Source: Hibiscus mutabilis
Lineage: Eukaryota; Streptophyta; Magnoliopsida; Malvales; Malvaceae
Direction: 5' to 3'
DNA: 64,000 bases
Assembly: GCA_019671005.1 (NCBI GenBank)
Contig: CM033718.1
Location: forward strand, 28,412,508 to 28,476,507
Made by a program: the position numbers and the translations under genes
Shown: piece by piece, positions 50,601 through 62,903 of the stretch
Layout of the letters: every line of letters begins with the position of its first letter
How positions within the stretch are numbered: the first letter of the stretch is position 1
Notes under the pieces: generated by a model
Databases searched by the model: none
The model's input: only the letters and a program-made list of their open reading frames with translations
What the model was told of the DNA's origin: nothing

Positions 50601-51441
50601 TTAACTGATGATAGTCAATACAAAGCCGCATAGTCCCGTCTTTCTTCTTTACAAACAAGACTGGAGCACCCCATGAAGAAGTGCTAGGCCGTATGAAGCC
50701 TTTATCTTGAAACTCTTGAAGTTGCTTTTTTAATTCTTTCAACTCGACAGGTGCCATTCCATAGGGTGTAATGGACACCGGAGCTATTCCAGGCTAAACT
50801 TCAATCTCGAACTCTACTTCTCTAGTTGAAGGGACACCAGGGAGTTCCTCGGGAAAAACATCAATGAATTCAGAAACAATAGGCATGCTAGGCAAACCGA
50901 ATTCAATTTCATCTTGAAGAATCATATTAGCAAAGATTGAGGTTGGTTTCTTGTCTATTAATATAATGGATTCTTTCCCTAAACCCTAGAGATACAGTCT
51001 CCTATTTTTGTAATCTACCCAAGCCTCGTGTTTACTAAACCAATCTAGTCCTAACACTAGATCGAGCTCACAAGAAGGCAATACATATAAATCAATAGGA
51101 AAGGGTATGTTACGAATGACTATAGAACATTCCTTGCAAAGGAAGTTAATGGATGTGATTCCTCCTATTGGGTTCGAAACTACAAGGCTTTGCTTTACAA
51201 TTTTAGGTTTAATCTCGAAAGATTATCTCCTACATTTGAGGAGCCTACATGACTCTCGTCATCCCGAGCAAGTCTCATTTCTGACATTCTAGTTCAATCA
51301 GAACAATAAGAGTTTTAGTTATCACATTTAAGCAACAATACAAGCTTATATCAAGTCTCCTAGGTGGCACAATATCCTATATGATGCAAGTGAGATTAGT
51401 TCAGTCCTAGAACCGACTAAAAACCTCTGATTACCAATAAA
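47654..51441 (-). pseudogene. E2 internal region 3: gag-less pol
   Basis: The most diverged of the three. Gag stub start at 51287 (MSEMRLARDDES), which runs within about 20 codons into protease sequence after the active site. RT is open over 50778-50116 (WGAPVLFVKKKDGTMR, FGLTNAPAAFMDL, FIDDILVYS). RNase H at 49984-49631. Integrase HHCC and core at 48903-48535 (MDFVTDLPSTP, ISDCDP), and a further integrase block at 48426-48067 (a frame including FEALYGRRCRTPL). The primer-binding site (51425-51436) reads TGGTAATCAGAG on the minus strand, with one extra base. Confidence 0.88.
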
Positions 51442-54400
51442 TGTAACACCCCATCCCCAGATTAGCCGTAATTCGATTCAAGAGCGTTACCAATGCGAGA
51501 ACAAAGCAAGTGATAGGATACTTGTCGAACAAGTAACCTCGATATACATAACTTGCAATGCAAGTAACCTAAACACAACCATACAAGACATACAAGTAAT
51601 CCACATTAATCAAAACAAACACACTTAGCATGCTAATTTAGGTACTAATTTGTTTCATTTCATACTTATATTCTAAGTTACCACTTTTCATGCTTAATTA
51701 ACAAACTTATTTACATATCACATATTCATTCCATTAGCAAGAACTAAGCATAACTTTATTCTTTCAATTAGCTTACTTGCATCTCAAGATACTACTTATT
51801 TAACCAATCAACATGATCAATACAAGGCTTCATACTTATATCCTAAATTACCACTATCATAATAGGATTTACCATACCATTTCAATACTCAAACACCATT
51901 CGAACAACAATGACATGTATGGCATACTTCACAATAGGTTTCTATTAGACATGACCCAATTTACATCCTTATTTCATGTGCATATACCCTATTCAAATAA
52001 CTAGGTGGTCACTTAACACATTTCATTTGTTTCCTTTTCAAACAAGTCATACTATTTCATGGCATCCTTAACTAGTAACACTGTTAATGCATGCTTGTAC
52101 GTACCTTGGCTCCAATCCAAGCAATGCCGAATCATACCAATGGCAACAAGAACAAATGCGTGATCATACAATATTGATCTAGTGTTCGAATGGTTCAAGG
52201 TTTCGACATTCATTGAATTACTTTCACAAATTTGCGCAACATCTTACTTATTTATATACATACCAACATAGTATATACATAGTTTAAGTCATCAAAGTTG
52301 GTTACATGATAGGCCCAACAAAACATTACATATACTAGTCTTAAACACACAACAAAATGCATGATCAAGGCTACCTATTACAATTTCTAGTGCCACCAAA
52401 CTAGGAGCATACAAAGAGTAGGAAATCATACTTTCAAGCTTGTTTCAAAATGCTGCTTCGAACTCAAGATATCCTCTTGAAAGTGTCCTTAATCTGTTAT
52501 GGGAAGAATGAAGAGTAGAGTGATAAGTACAAGTTATGTACTTCGTGAGGTAACACTAAGCTAACCAATTTCAAGTATACATATTCAAGATTACAAGTAT
52601 TTCAAAGAATCAAGGTCATCACTACATGTCACATACTATTCGAATGAATAGGGTAAACATAGGCAAGCCTCACATATCACACATTCAACATTGCAACATC
52701 CATCATGTATCCATAACATACTATTCGAATTATTGCTTAAGAGACAAGCAATCAAAAACACCAAGTACCAAGTAGGCATTCTTGCACACAATAACATCAT
52801 CTATGCATTTCTTTCATGTGAAGTAACTAGTTATATAATCATTCATGTGTTATCTTTCAAGGCAAGGATGTTCAATCAAGAATCTTACAAAACAAGTAAT
52901 GTTCACATCACACATTCAAGACAAACAATGTTCATTTCAAGTTATTAATTCATCTTATAACACCCTTGGTAAGTAGTTCACTAGACAATCAAATCTTCAA
53001 CAATATGCACCGTAGTGCCAATATGCAGCATCGTGCCAATATGCACCGTAGTGCCAAAATGCATCATCGTGCCAATATTCATCGTAGTGCCAATATGCAT
53101 CGTAGTGCCAATATGAGCTCTAGATTCTAAGGCATGCCGTCCTATCTATCCAAACTAGCTACCAAGGTTGTTTGATTATCAATTTCATTCAAGCTTTATA
53201 CAATTCATTAATCAAGACATGATTATGCCATTCAAAGGCCAATCCCTTAGGCTTATGGAGTCTTAACTCCCAAGTCAAGTTTATCCATGCTATTCGAATG
53301 GCATGAATACAAGGCGGTACCATTGTTCATTTCATTTAAAACCATTATTGCATATCAATCACAAACGCATTCATATGTATGCAATGTGCATACCTTATTC
53401 TCCAAGCAAGCATGCCATTTCTTACCTTTGGCATAAGCAATGCATCATGTCAAGCATTTCATTTCATTTGCTTAACAATCAAGTAAACAAGTAGAACATG
53501 GCATCAAACAAGTTGCCATTCATATCATTCTTCCCTTAATTAGCCAAATATATATTAGGTCATGTTACATGGCAATATCATTGAATTAATCACAATAGCA
53601 TGATTGCTTAAGACCTAAGTCCTAACCCTAAGGGTGGTTACACTCACAATACTCCTAGCTAATCGTTTGTCTTGTATCGAAATCCCTTTGCCTCTTGCTT
53701 TGGGATGTCCACTCTTATCTTCCTCTTCCACAACTTGCTTCCCTTGGTCTAGCAAGCGTAACACATACAATTCATTAAAACATGCACATAATGTCACACA
53801 TATATAGTAACAATGTTACCACATTGTTACCTAGTATTTAGCTACTGTTTTTATGCTTTCTTTTAAGCATTTCTTACTTGTTCATCTCCATATTCTTATT
53901 ACCTCATTTTAGAACATAACTGGACAAATTACAATGTCCCAAAACTGTTTTGGAAACAGTTTGCTTCTAGGTGCAAAAACAGTCCCAAACTGCCCAGGAC
54001 ACTGCTGCCTGGCAGTTTGCACACTGTCCCTTTAAATGGTCATATCTTTTCATCCGTACGTCAGAATTTTGATTAATTTACACCGTTGGAAAGCTAACAA
54101 AATTATATTTATGACCATATAAGGTTTGCATTTTAGTTCTTATCCAATTAATGCAGTTTATTGTTCAAAGATAGGGCATTTACACTGTCTGGACAGTTTG
54201 CACTGTCCAGCTATTTCTAATTACAGTTTCCAGCATAGTACCCAGATTTTAGTTCTTTTTTCACATAATGAATGTAGACATACTAAGGATCATTGCACTA
54301 AAAGTTCAGCCCTGAATTTGATCTATACAAATTTTGGTGAGTTTTCAAAGTTACTGCCCAGAACAGAACAATTCTGGGCAGATTGCACCTATTCACATTT

Positions 54401-55366
54401 TAATTCCTTAAATTCATTTTAACCAATGTTTTGGCCCTATAATTCATTTATATGAAATCATAAACATGTTTAGTCAATGTTAATTCACTTTTCAAGGTTG
54501 CCAAAACATAGTAAGTTGGCTAAGTTGCTTAATTTTGCATGTTTACATAATTTGTTCTTACTAAAACAGTTTCTAGGCTATACGACTTTTTTCATACTTT
54601 TATCTTTCATTTCCAGCTTTGGTTACTAACAATTTAGCTTTTTTAACACCTTAATTGCATTACCTAATCATGATCATATTCAATTCATTAGTTCCATAGC
54701 TCAATTACATGTTCTAACAATTCAATTCTTACAACAACATCTAATTCCAAATTTCCAGCAACCTAATTTTGTTACACCATCACTTACACATAAATTCCAC
54801 TCTAATTCAAGTTATCCATGATATATACAAGTTCAATTTCATCATTCTCTTCATTTCAAACAACCTAACAACTCAACTAAGCATTAAACATTATCTAAAT
54901 CACAATTTTAAGCATGAATCAGTTTGGACAGCTTGAATTTACATTAGTAATGCTGCCACCAAGTTGAATTTAGCTCAATTTCAACTTTGACACCATAAAT
55001 CCAAGCTCTCTCTCACAAGAAACCCTCTATAATTTCTCTTCTTCAATTCGGCCAAACTAAGGAGAATGAAGAAGATGATGGCTATGTTTAATCCAAGTTA
55101 ATGGATTTATTAAATGTCCAAAATAGTCTTTAATTAATCCTTATTCTGAACTTAATCAAGGGCATTAGGGGAAATGAGAAATTTTTCATGCATTCCCCAT
55201 ATTTTCCATGTTATCGAATTAAGTCCTTCTAAATTGGTCTCTTATTTCATTTAGTCTTTCAATTAGATCCTTGACTAACCAATTTAGCTTAAATTCTAGG
55301 TTCAATTAAGCTATCAACTTATGCAATTGGTTTCAATACTTCTAGGCTAGGATTTAGGGTGTTACA
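51442..55366 (-). mobile_element. E2 LTR4 (outer 5' LTR)
   Basis: Starts TGTAACACCCCATCCCCAG and ends GGGTGTTACA; the flank actta nearly matches the left TSD gctta. It differs from LTR1-3 throughout, consistent with an older split. Confidence 0.87.
53002..53109. repeat. 18-bp minisatellite in E2 LTR4 (6 units)
   Basis: Same 18-bp unit, with more C-to-T and A changes (ATGCATCGTAG, ATTCATCGTAG) than the other arrays. Confidence 0.9.
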
Positions 55367-55956
55367 ACTTATATATTCTTATAACAGCCCCAAATTTAAT
55401 TAGATACATTCTAGACAGACTCTTATTCTATCAAACTCACTTAATTTTATCAAAACAACCACTACTAACCCAAATCAGCCTCTCAATTTTGCATAAAATA
55501 GTCCCAAACAAATTTTTATACAAATAGATCTTTAACAGCCCCTACCTTTCTAACAGTTCACTATACTTGAAAGTATTTAAAACAGGGCAACAATTATGTT
55601 CATACATTTCTATTTAACAAACAGTTCCCAATCCATTTCTGCATTAATAGAACAGTCCGTAATCTCGTATTCATATATATATATGAATGCATAAACAGCC
55701 TACTATCATTTCATTACCTTGTTTCCATTTATTTAAACAATCCTTAGAAGTCTTCCCACACCTTAAATTATTCTTCAATCAAACCAATAACACTTGATTC
55801 AAGAAATCCTCATTCAAGTCATAGTGATTCATTTCATTCTAAACATGTCACCTAAATGCAAGGCATGTCAATTTTAGGTGTAATTATCATTCTAATGACC
55901 AAAGATTACTCTATGAACATATGATCCATGCTCAAAATAAAAGTATATGTATAACT
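55367..55956 (-). mobile_element. Solo LTR Y, segment 3
   Basis: Lies between TSDs of the E2 array (actta) and E3 (taact, 55952-55956). It has AACAGCCC and AACAGTCC motifs typical of the middle of these LTRs. A 20-bp perfect palindrome (ATTCATATAT/ATATATGAAT, 55669-55688) is present. No gene. Confidence 0.6.
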
Positions 55957-58900
55957 TGTAACACCCCATCCCCGAGTTAGTCGTAACCCGGTTCGGGAGC
56001 GTTACCAAAGCGGAAGCAAAGCAATGGATAGGTTACTTGTCTCAGAATTACTTGCCTTGATGTGCAAGTCACCAAAACCAAACAATACAAGTCACAATTT
56101 AAGCAAACCAACATACATAGCATACTAATTTAGGTACCATTTTGTTTCATTTCATACTTATAACCTAAGTTACTATTATCATACTACCATTCTATTCAAT
56201 TTACATACATCATTCAAACAACAACACAAGTGTGCCATACTTCACTTTAAGTTACTATCAAACATGTTTCAACTTTCATCCTTATTACAAATTTCATTTA
56301 CCTTATTCGATTTACACTAGGTGATCACTAAACATGTCTTAACTAGCTTACTTGCATCTCAAGAAACTACTTAATCAACCAATTAACATGATTATTACAA
56401 GCATCCAACTTACAATCTTACTACATTTTTCATGCATCTATTCGAACAACATGTAATTCCTAATTACATTTCAATTGTTTCTTTACAATCAACTCATCAC
56501 ATTTCATAGCATACTTGGTTTATACATGTTAATGCATGCTTAAACATACCTTGGCTTCAATCTTGCCATTGCCAAATCATCCAATAGTCATAGGAAACAA
56601 TGCATGATCATACCATTCTAGTTTAGCATTCGATTCATACAAGATTTAACAAGCATTGCAATTCTATCATATTATGCGCAACATCATACCATCTTATATA
56701 TACATATCAACCAAGTCATATACATAGTTTGAATCACCCAAATTGATTACATAATAGGCCCATCAAAACAATGCATATACTAGTCTCAACAACACCACAA
56801 AATGCATGCTCAAGGCTACCTATTACAAGTTCTAGTGCCACCAAACTAGGAGTATACAAAGAGTATGAATTCATATTTTCAAGCTTGTCTCAAGTGTTGC
56901 TTCAAACCCAATATATCCTCTTGAAGTATTCTTTAATCTATTATGGGAAGAATAAAGAGTAGAGTGGTAAGTACAAGTTATGTACTTAGTGAGGTAACAC
57001 TAGATCTAGTCAATTTCAAAGCATATAAGTCTAAGTTTACATGTAATTCAAAAAATCAAGACCATCAATACAAGTCACTTTCTATTCGAATTGCATAGGA
57101 GAACATAAGCAAGCTTCACATTTTCACATCATCAACATAGCAACATCCATCATGAAACTCATGTACCATTCGAACATCTATCTTATGTAACAAGCAACCA
57201 ATGTTTCAATTACCAATTAGGCATTTATACATAAAGCCATCATCCATACATTTCTTTCATGATAAGTAACAAGTTTTGCAACCATTCATGCATCATCTTT
57301 CAAAGCAAGAAAGTTCATTCAAGTATCTTACAATACAAGCAATGTTCATTTGAATTATTAAGTCATCTTACAACATCCTTGGTAAGTAGCTTACTAGATA
57401 ATCAAATCTTAACAATATACACCGAAGTGCCAGTATGCACCGTAGTGCCAATATGCACCGTCGTGCCAATATGCACCGTAGTGCTAATATGAGCTCAAGA
57501 TTCTAAGTCATGCCATCCTATCTATCTATCAAACTAGCTACCAAGCTTGTTGATTATCCATTTCATTTAAGCTTTGTACAATTCTTCATTCAATTCAACA
57601 ATATTCCATTCAAAGGCCAAGCCCTTAGGCTTATAGAGTCTTAACTCCCAATACAAACTATCCATGTCATTCGAATAGCATGAATACAAAGTAGTATCCT
57701 TGTTCAATTCATTTCAATCAGCCATGTATAACATTCACAATCACATGCATATGTATGCATTGTGCGTACATTATTCTCCAAGCAAGCATGCCATTTCATA
57801 CCTTAGGCTTAAGCAATGCAACATGACAAGCATTTGATAACATTTGCTTAACACCCAAGTAAACACAAAGATCTTGGAATCAATCAAGTTGTCATACATT
57901 TCATTCTTCCCTTAATTAGCCAAATATACTTTAAGTCATGTTACATGGCATTGAAATTGCATTTAGACATTAACAAGGTTGGTTAGGACCTAAGTCCCAA
58001 CCCTAAGGATAGTTACACTCACAATACTCCTAGCAATTCAATTATCTTGAATCCAAATCCCTTTGCCTCTAGCTTTGGGATGTCAACTCCTATCCTCTTC
58101 TTCCCCAATTTGCTGTCCTTAGTCTAGCAAGCATAACACATACATATTTCATCAAAACAAGCACAATATCATACAATCATAGTAGCAATGTTATCATAAT
58201 GTACCTAACATTTAGCTACTATTTTCATGCTTCTTTTTAAGCATTTCTTACTAGTTCATTTCCATATTGTTATTACTTAATTTTAATACATAATTGGACA
58301 GATTACAATGTCCCAAAACTGTTTTAGAAACAGTTTGCACTTAGGTGCAAAAACAGTCCCAAACTGCCCGGGACACTGCTGCCTGGTAGTTTGCACACTG
58401 TCCCTTTAAATGGCCATATCTTTTAATCCGTATCGGAATTTCGATTGCTATACACCGTTGGAAAGCTAAAAACATTTCCTATAAGACCATGTAAGACTTG
58501 AATTTTAGTTCTTATCCAATTAATACAGTTCATTGTTCAAAGACAGGGCATTTAAACTGCTTGGACAGTTTGCACTGTCCAACAATTCCTATTTACAGTT
58601 TCCAGCATAGGACCCAGTTTTCAGTTATGTTTTCACCTAATGAAAGTAGATTCTAAGGATCATGTCATTAAAATTTCAGCCCTGAATTCAATCTATACAA
58701 TTTTTGGTGAATTTTCAAAGTGACTGCCCAGAATAGAGCAATTCTGGGCATATTGCATCTAATTACATTTTAATGCCTTTAATTCATTTCACATGATATC
58801 CTAAACATGTTAAGACCATGTTAATTCATTATACAAGGCTGCCAAAACAGAGTAGGTTGGTTATAAAGCCTAATCTTGCATGTTTACTCAATTTCAATTC

Positions 58901-59730
58901 CACAAAACAGTTTATATGTTACATAACTATGTTCATGCTTTTATCTTCCATTTACAACATTGTTTGCTAACAATTCAATTTGTTTGACACCTTCTAAACA
59001 TTACCTATTCATGATCATAATCAATTCATTAATTCTATAGCTCAATTTTAAGTGCTATTCATTCAATTCCCACTTCAACATCACAATTCAATTTTCCAGC
59101 AACCTAGTTTATTACACTAGCATAAACACATAATTTCCAGCATTGCACCTAGTGTTCATTCTTCAATTTTGTATGATTCTACAACCATTCAATCATATAA
59201 CAACATATTCAATATCTAATTCCATCTATAATCATCAAAACAGTCCAATACAACAATCATAGTTGCCTATTCAATTTAACACAAGAAGAATTATACTTAC
59301 TTTGCTTCTAGCTTAATTTCAATGAAAAATTCCTACACATGCAAGCTTGATTCCTTATTCAATGGCTGAATTTTTCAAGCTTTCTCTCACTCTCCTTTCT
59401 CTCAAATTTTCGGCTGGTATAATGAAATGAAAGGGAGGATGACAATGTGGTTATCCACATTCGTGGATTTAGGAAGTTACTAAACTATCCCTTAATTAGT
59501 TACTAATCATGTAATTAGTCAAGGGCAAATAAGAGATTCATGATATTTATCATGCAAGCCTTATTTTTCTCCTTTAATTCAAATTGATCCTTATAATTTG
59601 ATCACTTATTTCATACATTCATTCAATTAGGCCCTTAACTAATCAATTTAGCTTAATTCTAAATTCAATTAAGCTATCAACTTATACAATTTAGTTCCAA
59701 TACTTCTAGGCTAGGATTTGGGGTGTTACA
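55957..59730 (-). mobile_element. E3: solo LTR of the E2 family
   Basis: 3774 bp. Starts TGTAACACCCCATCCCCGAG and ends GGGTGTTACA. Flanked by a perfect 5-bp TSD taact (55952-55956 and 59731-59735). It shares the whole E2 LTR landmark order, including the 18-bp minisatellite and the inverted-repeat zone near 58310-58580. No internal region remains, so it arose by LTR-LTR recombination. Confidence 0.92.
57414..57485. repeat. 18-bp minisatellite in E3 (4 units)
   Basis: Unit AATATGCACCGTAGTGCC; the array ends before AATATGAGCTCAAGATTCTAAG. Confidence 0.9.
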
Positions 59731-60348
59731 TAACTTCTATTCTACAACTTATACGCATGATTCTAAATAATTCATGACTCATTCCTTTAATCTAAAGAGG
59801 ATTCTCAACAAGAATTGTTCATTCAACAATACACTCAAAACATGCAAGAGAAATTCTCATTCAAAAATCTCAAATTGGATTTCGAAACTAGAGTGAAAGG
59901 AAGAGTTTGTATACATACCGTCTTCCTTGATACTCATGAACAAGGTGTTCAAAAGCTTAAATTTCTTAAGCTAAATTATCAATTTCTCCATGGATGGATG
60001 GAGTTCTCTCTCACACACACATCTTAAAGAATTTGTTGATTAAGAAGGAAGAAGATGGCCATTAGGTGAATAGCCGATGCCCTTCTTCTCCAATTTCCAC
60101 ATGCTTAATTTAATAATTAAGTGGCATGTGTAAAGACCACCACCAAGAATTTTCTTAGCATGCAATACCCTTGTTCATTTTATTGTTCATTTTATTGTTC
60201 ATTTTAGTCCTTACACAAAGAGCATCTTTCTTTTCATTCTTTCCTTTTAGTCCTAGGTTGTAGATTAACCACCATGTAACACATTAATTATAATAACTTA
60301 GAGATCAAAATTGTAACATCCTACTAAGCCTAATTTTAGGATATTACA
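59731..60348 (-). mobile_element. Solo LTR Y, segment 4 (end)
   Basis: Follows the E3 TSD. It contains GGAGTTCTCTCTCACACACAC and AAGGAAGAAGATGGCC, which fit the CTTTCTCTCACAAG and GAATGAAGAAGATGATGGC landmarks near the end of E-type LTRs. It ends AGGATATTACA at 60348, followed by gtatt (60349-60353), the same 5 bp that precede Y at 15069-15073. Confidence 0.75.
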
Positions 60349-60873
60349 GTATTTCTCAAAAACATTTAAAGCCAAAAATTGAAAATATAGATAAATAATT
60401 AAAATGGTACAAAGGAGCTCCAACTTAAGTCTAAACATTTGAACATTCGATTTGATTAATACAATTTCCAAAAATAAAGATTAAAGACTCTATCACGTAA
60501 AGTCATATGCATACATAGCCCATTAAATACAAGTACCATACTCTGGAGATCACCACATGCTGGAATCACGTACTGATAGTGCTCATCAATCCCGTGATCT
60601 ATCGATCAAACTAGGCACAGAAATAACGATTCCGAGCGTAGAGCTTACAAAGCTCATTGGTAGACATCTACTCTACTATACTTCATGCTAATCATAACAT
60701 AAGCATGCAAGCTAGTATGAGCAATAAGGAGAGATAAATAAACATGTGGCACTACCACTAGTCGGCCAAAACACATGCTCTCATCAAAGTAATCATCATA
60801 CATGACACTCATGGCCCGACCATGCTTGAGATCTCATAAGATCATCTAGGCAAAAACACATATCAACAACACA

Positions 60874-60991
60874 ACTCTAGAGTGAGGCCAGATTACATAG
60901 CATCAGAACATACACTCTGGGTGAGGCCGAGTCACATAGCATTGGAACATACACCTTGAGTGAGGTCGGGTTACATAGCATCATAACATAC
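60874..60991. repeat. About 40-bp minisatellite in X LTR (3 units)
   Basis: Units start near 60874, 60914 and 60953, sharing GTGAGGCC(G)..ACATAGCAT..AACATAC. Confidence 0.8.
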
Positions 60992-61379
60992 ATCATACTC
61001 AGAATCCCCCCTCGAGCATCTTCGAATGAGGCCCGCGTCTCATAACATTGGTAACCTCCATTCGATATCTCTAACCATGGTGTTACAACACTCTTTCTCT
61101 GGGTATCTGAATCCTAGAAATCAAAAGACTCAACCAATCAAATGCCTACCCGGCATGCAAGCAACCTGATCATAAGGATCTCTCTATCGTTGCAAGTCAT
61201 CATCACATCATTTATTTTACATTACCGAGTTGTTAATACATTATGGAGAAATATATAATTAATCTCATTTATTGTCTCCATTAATCAAAAATTTCACATT
61301 AATTAATACATTAATCAAAGCATTAATCTTCCACCTCGATTCCCATCTTTAACTAGCATTGTAGGTTGTTCAGTTTAGT

Positions 61380-61570
61380 GGGTACTAGTACTCGAACACG
61401 AGTATCGATACGGTATCCCTGGGTACCACTACTCACACACATATCGATATTGATATTGCTTACTGGAAATCCTGGATCTCCACAAGTACCAGTACTGGTC
61501 AACCGGTACCGATAATTCCCCTAATCGCGTATCAGTATGTTCGAAGCTTGTACCGATACCCTACACATGG
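61380..61570. repeat. Palindrome cluster in X LTR (TATCGATA, GGTACC)
   Basis: Short self-complementary words such as AGTATCGATACGG, ATATCGATATTGATAT, GTACCAGTACTGG, CCGGTACCGATA and GTACCGATACC. It resembles the cluster in the plus-strand gypsy LTR at 1417-1606. Confidence 0.7.
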
Positions 61571-62319
61571 GTTTGTACCATTTCCTTGAATTAGGATCCT
61601 ACAACACTTAATTCGATCCCTAAAGCTTATGAAAGTCATTACGGTTTCTTTACTAACGTATTTAATTATTTAATATTAATTATCGGCTTCATGATCATTT
61701 ATTTGAATATTATCAATCATCATTCCATTTAATATAATCTCTATCGAACATGCCAACTCATATCTCAAGCACTCAAACAACACAATATGTAAATCAACCA
61801 ATCAAATAATTATAAAAATATTCAAACGACCCTACACAGTCTCTAAAGCTCCTACAAGTTTAGAAATATTCCCAAACTCCTCATGCATCTCATACATACA
61901 AGCCTCAAAATACCGGTCTCAATACATGCTTATCTATCATCAACTTATTTTTCAACCACTAACAAGCAAGACAATTACACTTATGATGCTCATGAAGCAT
62001 TTTGGAGTTTGAGGTGTACTAACCTTAAGAATTAGCAAAAACCCTTATATAAGCTTCCCGATTACTCCACTTGGTCTGATATCCAATCCCAAATAATCCT
62101 CATATAAAAACGTATACGAAAATACATTAATTTCATGTATCTCTTTTTCAATTCACAAGGTCAAATGAGTAAAAATAGCTTATTGGGTTCGAAATTAGCA
62201 AAACAGACCGTGCCAATAGACTCAGAACATCGAGAAATCCCCAGATAGGTACCCCTAAAAAAGTCAATGACTAGTCAATAGTCGGTCAACTCTGGTTAAC
62301 ACCAGTCAATAAACTATTG

Positions 62320-62465
62320 ATCTGGTGCGGTGCGGTGCACAATAATCAAGGTGCACCTGCAAGCAGTTATCCTATGCGACAAGGAGCAGGTGCACCTGGG
62401 CGAGTAGGATCCAGTACGGCACGATGCACTAGATCAAGATGCACCCGTCTGGGCAGACGCACACC
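62320..62465. repeat. GTGCAC-rich GC patch in X LTR
   Basis: Repeated GGTGCAC/GGTGCACCTG/GATGCACC words in a locally GC-rich stretch that is unlike the AT-rich surroundings. Confidence 0.6.
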
Positions 62466-62903
62466 CACTCTTAAGGGCAGCGTGTGGGAGGTGCTCCAGT
62501 GGTCAGACGGTGGAGACGAGCTCTAGCCTTGCTTTGATGGAAATGCTCCATTTCAAGCTTTTCCTCCGGTGATGATGCCACTAGTACCGGCGAAATTGTC
62601 TCGACGAGATGAACACAATGTCAGTGGAGGTGTCGATAATGGATGGCCAGATCTCTATAAATCAGAATTTAAAACTTCCCTTTTTACTTTCTCTCCCACT
62701 TTTTCATTTCCTCTCTCTATTTACTTTTTCTCTCTTCAACATAATATCTCACATTTTCCTCTTATCCTCCTCCTTTTAAAATTCAAACCTTCTTCTTCAA
62801 TATAATGGTTCCCACATAACAACCTCAACTTGGGCTTCTAAATTAAAGGCCCATAACCCAGGTCCGAGACCCGATTCATTAACCCGAAAATTGGGTCGTT
62901 ACA

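Larger units (their letters stand above)
28329..55366 (-). mobile_element. E2: tandem gypsy array, 4 LTRs and 3 internal regions
   Basis: About 27 kb. LTRs lie at 28329-32253, 36037-39963, 43751-47653 and 51442-55366 (3.90-3.93 kb each). Internal regions lie at 32254-36036, 39964-43750 and 47654-51441. The repeat period is 7708, 7714 and 7691 bp. No TSD separates the units; the outer flanks read gctta (28324-28328) and actta (55367-55371), one transition apart. This fits one insertion that grew by recombination rather than separate insertions. Units 1 and 2 are nearly identical, while unit 3 is clearly more diverged. All three internal regions lack gag. Confidence 0.88.
60354..62903 (-). mobile_element. 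Element X 3' LTR, second part
   Basis: Continues the LTR begun at 14981 and ends GGGTCGTTACA at 62903, followed by a polypurine-tract complement (attcttcttctttaaaaaaa). It carries a 40-bp minisatellite, a TATCGATA/GGTACC-type palindrome cluster and a GTGCAC-rich patch. Confidence 0.8.

Noticed and set aside
55669..55688. Perfect 20-bp AT palindrome as a regulatory site
   Set aside because: An AT-dinucleotide run gives self-complementarity easily, and there is no supporting context.
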